Shown here: positions 31,986-32,114 of the stretch, in pieces
Layout: each line of letters starts with the position of its first letter
Numbering within the stretch: position 1 is the first letter of the stretch
Assembly (NCBI GenBank): GCA_021841865.1
Contig: JAKCDM010000028.1
Location: 1-32,114, forward strand
Origin: Pseudomonadota bacterium
GTDB lineage: Bacteria; Pseudomonadota; Gammaproteobacteria; Burkholderiales; Burkholderiaceae_C
Direction: 5' to 3'
DNA length: 32,114 nt
Notes under the pieces: model-generated
Seen by the model: only the letters and a program-made list of their open reading frames with translations
Databases searched by the model: none
Told to the model about the DNA's origin: nothing
Position numbers and translations under genes: made by a program

Positions 31986-32114
31986 TCAAATACGTCTGAA
32001 TTTGAGATAAGATTTGATCTGTTCATTCTTTGCCGGATAAACCTCTAGAAATTTCCCGTTTGGTAGCAGCGCATGCTGTTCTCCAACGGGCCGGCAGGTG
32101 CGCAGTCGGAAGTC
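31986..32114 (-). CDS. C-terminal part of an AT-rich gene, unknown
   Basis: Reading in from the right edge on the minus strand gives 42 codons and a TGA at 31986-31988. The sequence includes EQHALLPNGKFLEVYPAKNE and ends QIKSYLKFRRI, which reads like a real protein end. Base composition is much more AT-rich than the rest of the window, which suggests a horizontally acquired gene next to the tRNA-Leu. Too short to assign. Confidence 0.4.
   Translation of the reverse strand, partial: DFRLRTCRPVGEQHALLPNGKFLEVYPAKNEQIKSYLKFRRI

Noticed and set aside
32055-32090. Hairpin CCCGTT...AACGGG near the right edge as a terminator
   Set aside because: It lies inside the probable minus-strand coding end, has only 6-bp arms with a long loop, and lacks a T-run.
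32073-32114. Possible plus-strand gene start (MLFSNGPAGAQ...) at the right edge
   Set aside because: Only 14 codons are visible, no ribosome-binding site is present, and the minus strand reads more like protein there.

Overview
The window is high-GC, densely packed bacterial DNA. It most resembles a betaproteobacterium of the order Burkholderiales. The signs are a fused LivM-LivG transporter protein, a cbpA-cbpM pair, a GC-rich REP-like intergenic repeat, a trimeric Gram-negative porin ending in Phe, and many IclR/LysR/TetR regulators. I cannot name a genus. No complete mobile element, CRISPR array, rRNA or replication origin is visible.

Layout. Positions 1-155 hold the start of a benE-type benzoate transporter running off the left edge. 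A secreted protein of unusually low GC follows (366-1253, minus). Next come the chaperone pair cbpA-cbpM, a voltage-gated-type K+ channel and a CbiX-type chelatase (both minus), and a membrane glycosyltransferase of the NodC/hyaluronan synthase type.

The core, about 5.8-17.6 kb, looks like an aromatic-acid catabolic and uptake cluster. An IclR regulator (minus) diverges from an operon of an atypical metallo-beta-lactamase-fold protein, a VOC-fold protein and fumarylacetoacetase (fahA). A second, similar IclR regulator (minus) diverges from a class A FAD monooxygenase, a 73-residue DUF2783-type protein, and a complete branched-chain-type ABC importer (binding protein, LivH, LivM-LivG fusion, LivF). 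My reading is that the ABC system imports an aromatic acid, the flavoprotein hydroxylates it, the ring is opened, and FahA releases fumarate and acetoacetate. No homogentisate dioxygenase or maleylacetoacetate isomerase is encoded in the cluster. The VOC protein and the zinc-2-less MBL protein are therefore candidates for unassigned steps.

Positions 17.7-25.3 kb carry a D-lactate/glycolate-type FAD dehydrogenase, a membrane-anchored metallophosphoesterase, three unrelated lipoprotein genes, a lone tatA and a mini-cupin. Positions 25.4-28.7 kb carry a glutathione S-transferase, a ChrR-like double cupin and a TetR regulator (a likely stress/detoxification group), then a probable XRE-antitoxin remnant and a LysR regulator. 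A SnoaL-like protein and a porin form a minus-strand pair at 28.7-30.5 kb.

The last 1.5 kb is gene-poor. It holds an unusual tRNA-Ile with anticodon UAU, a tRNA-Leu(UAA), gene remnants, and the end of an AT-rich gene running in from the right edge.
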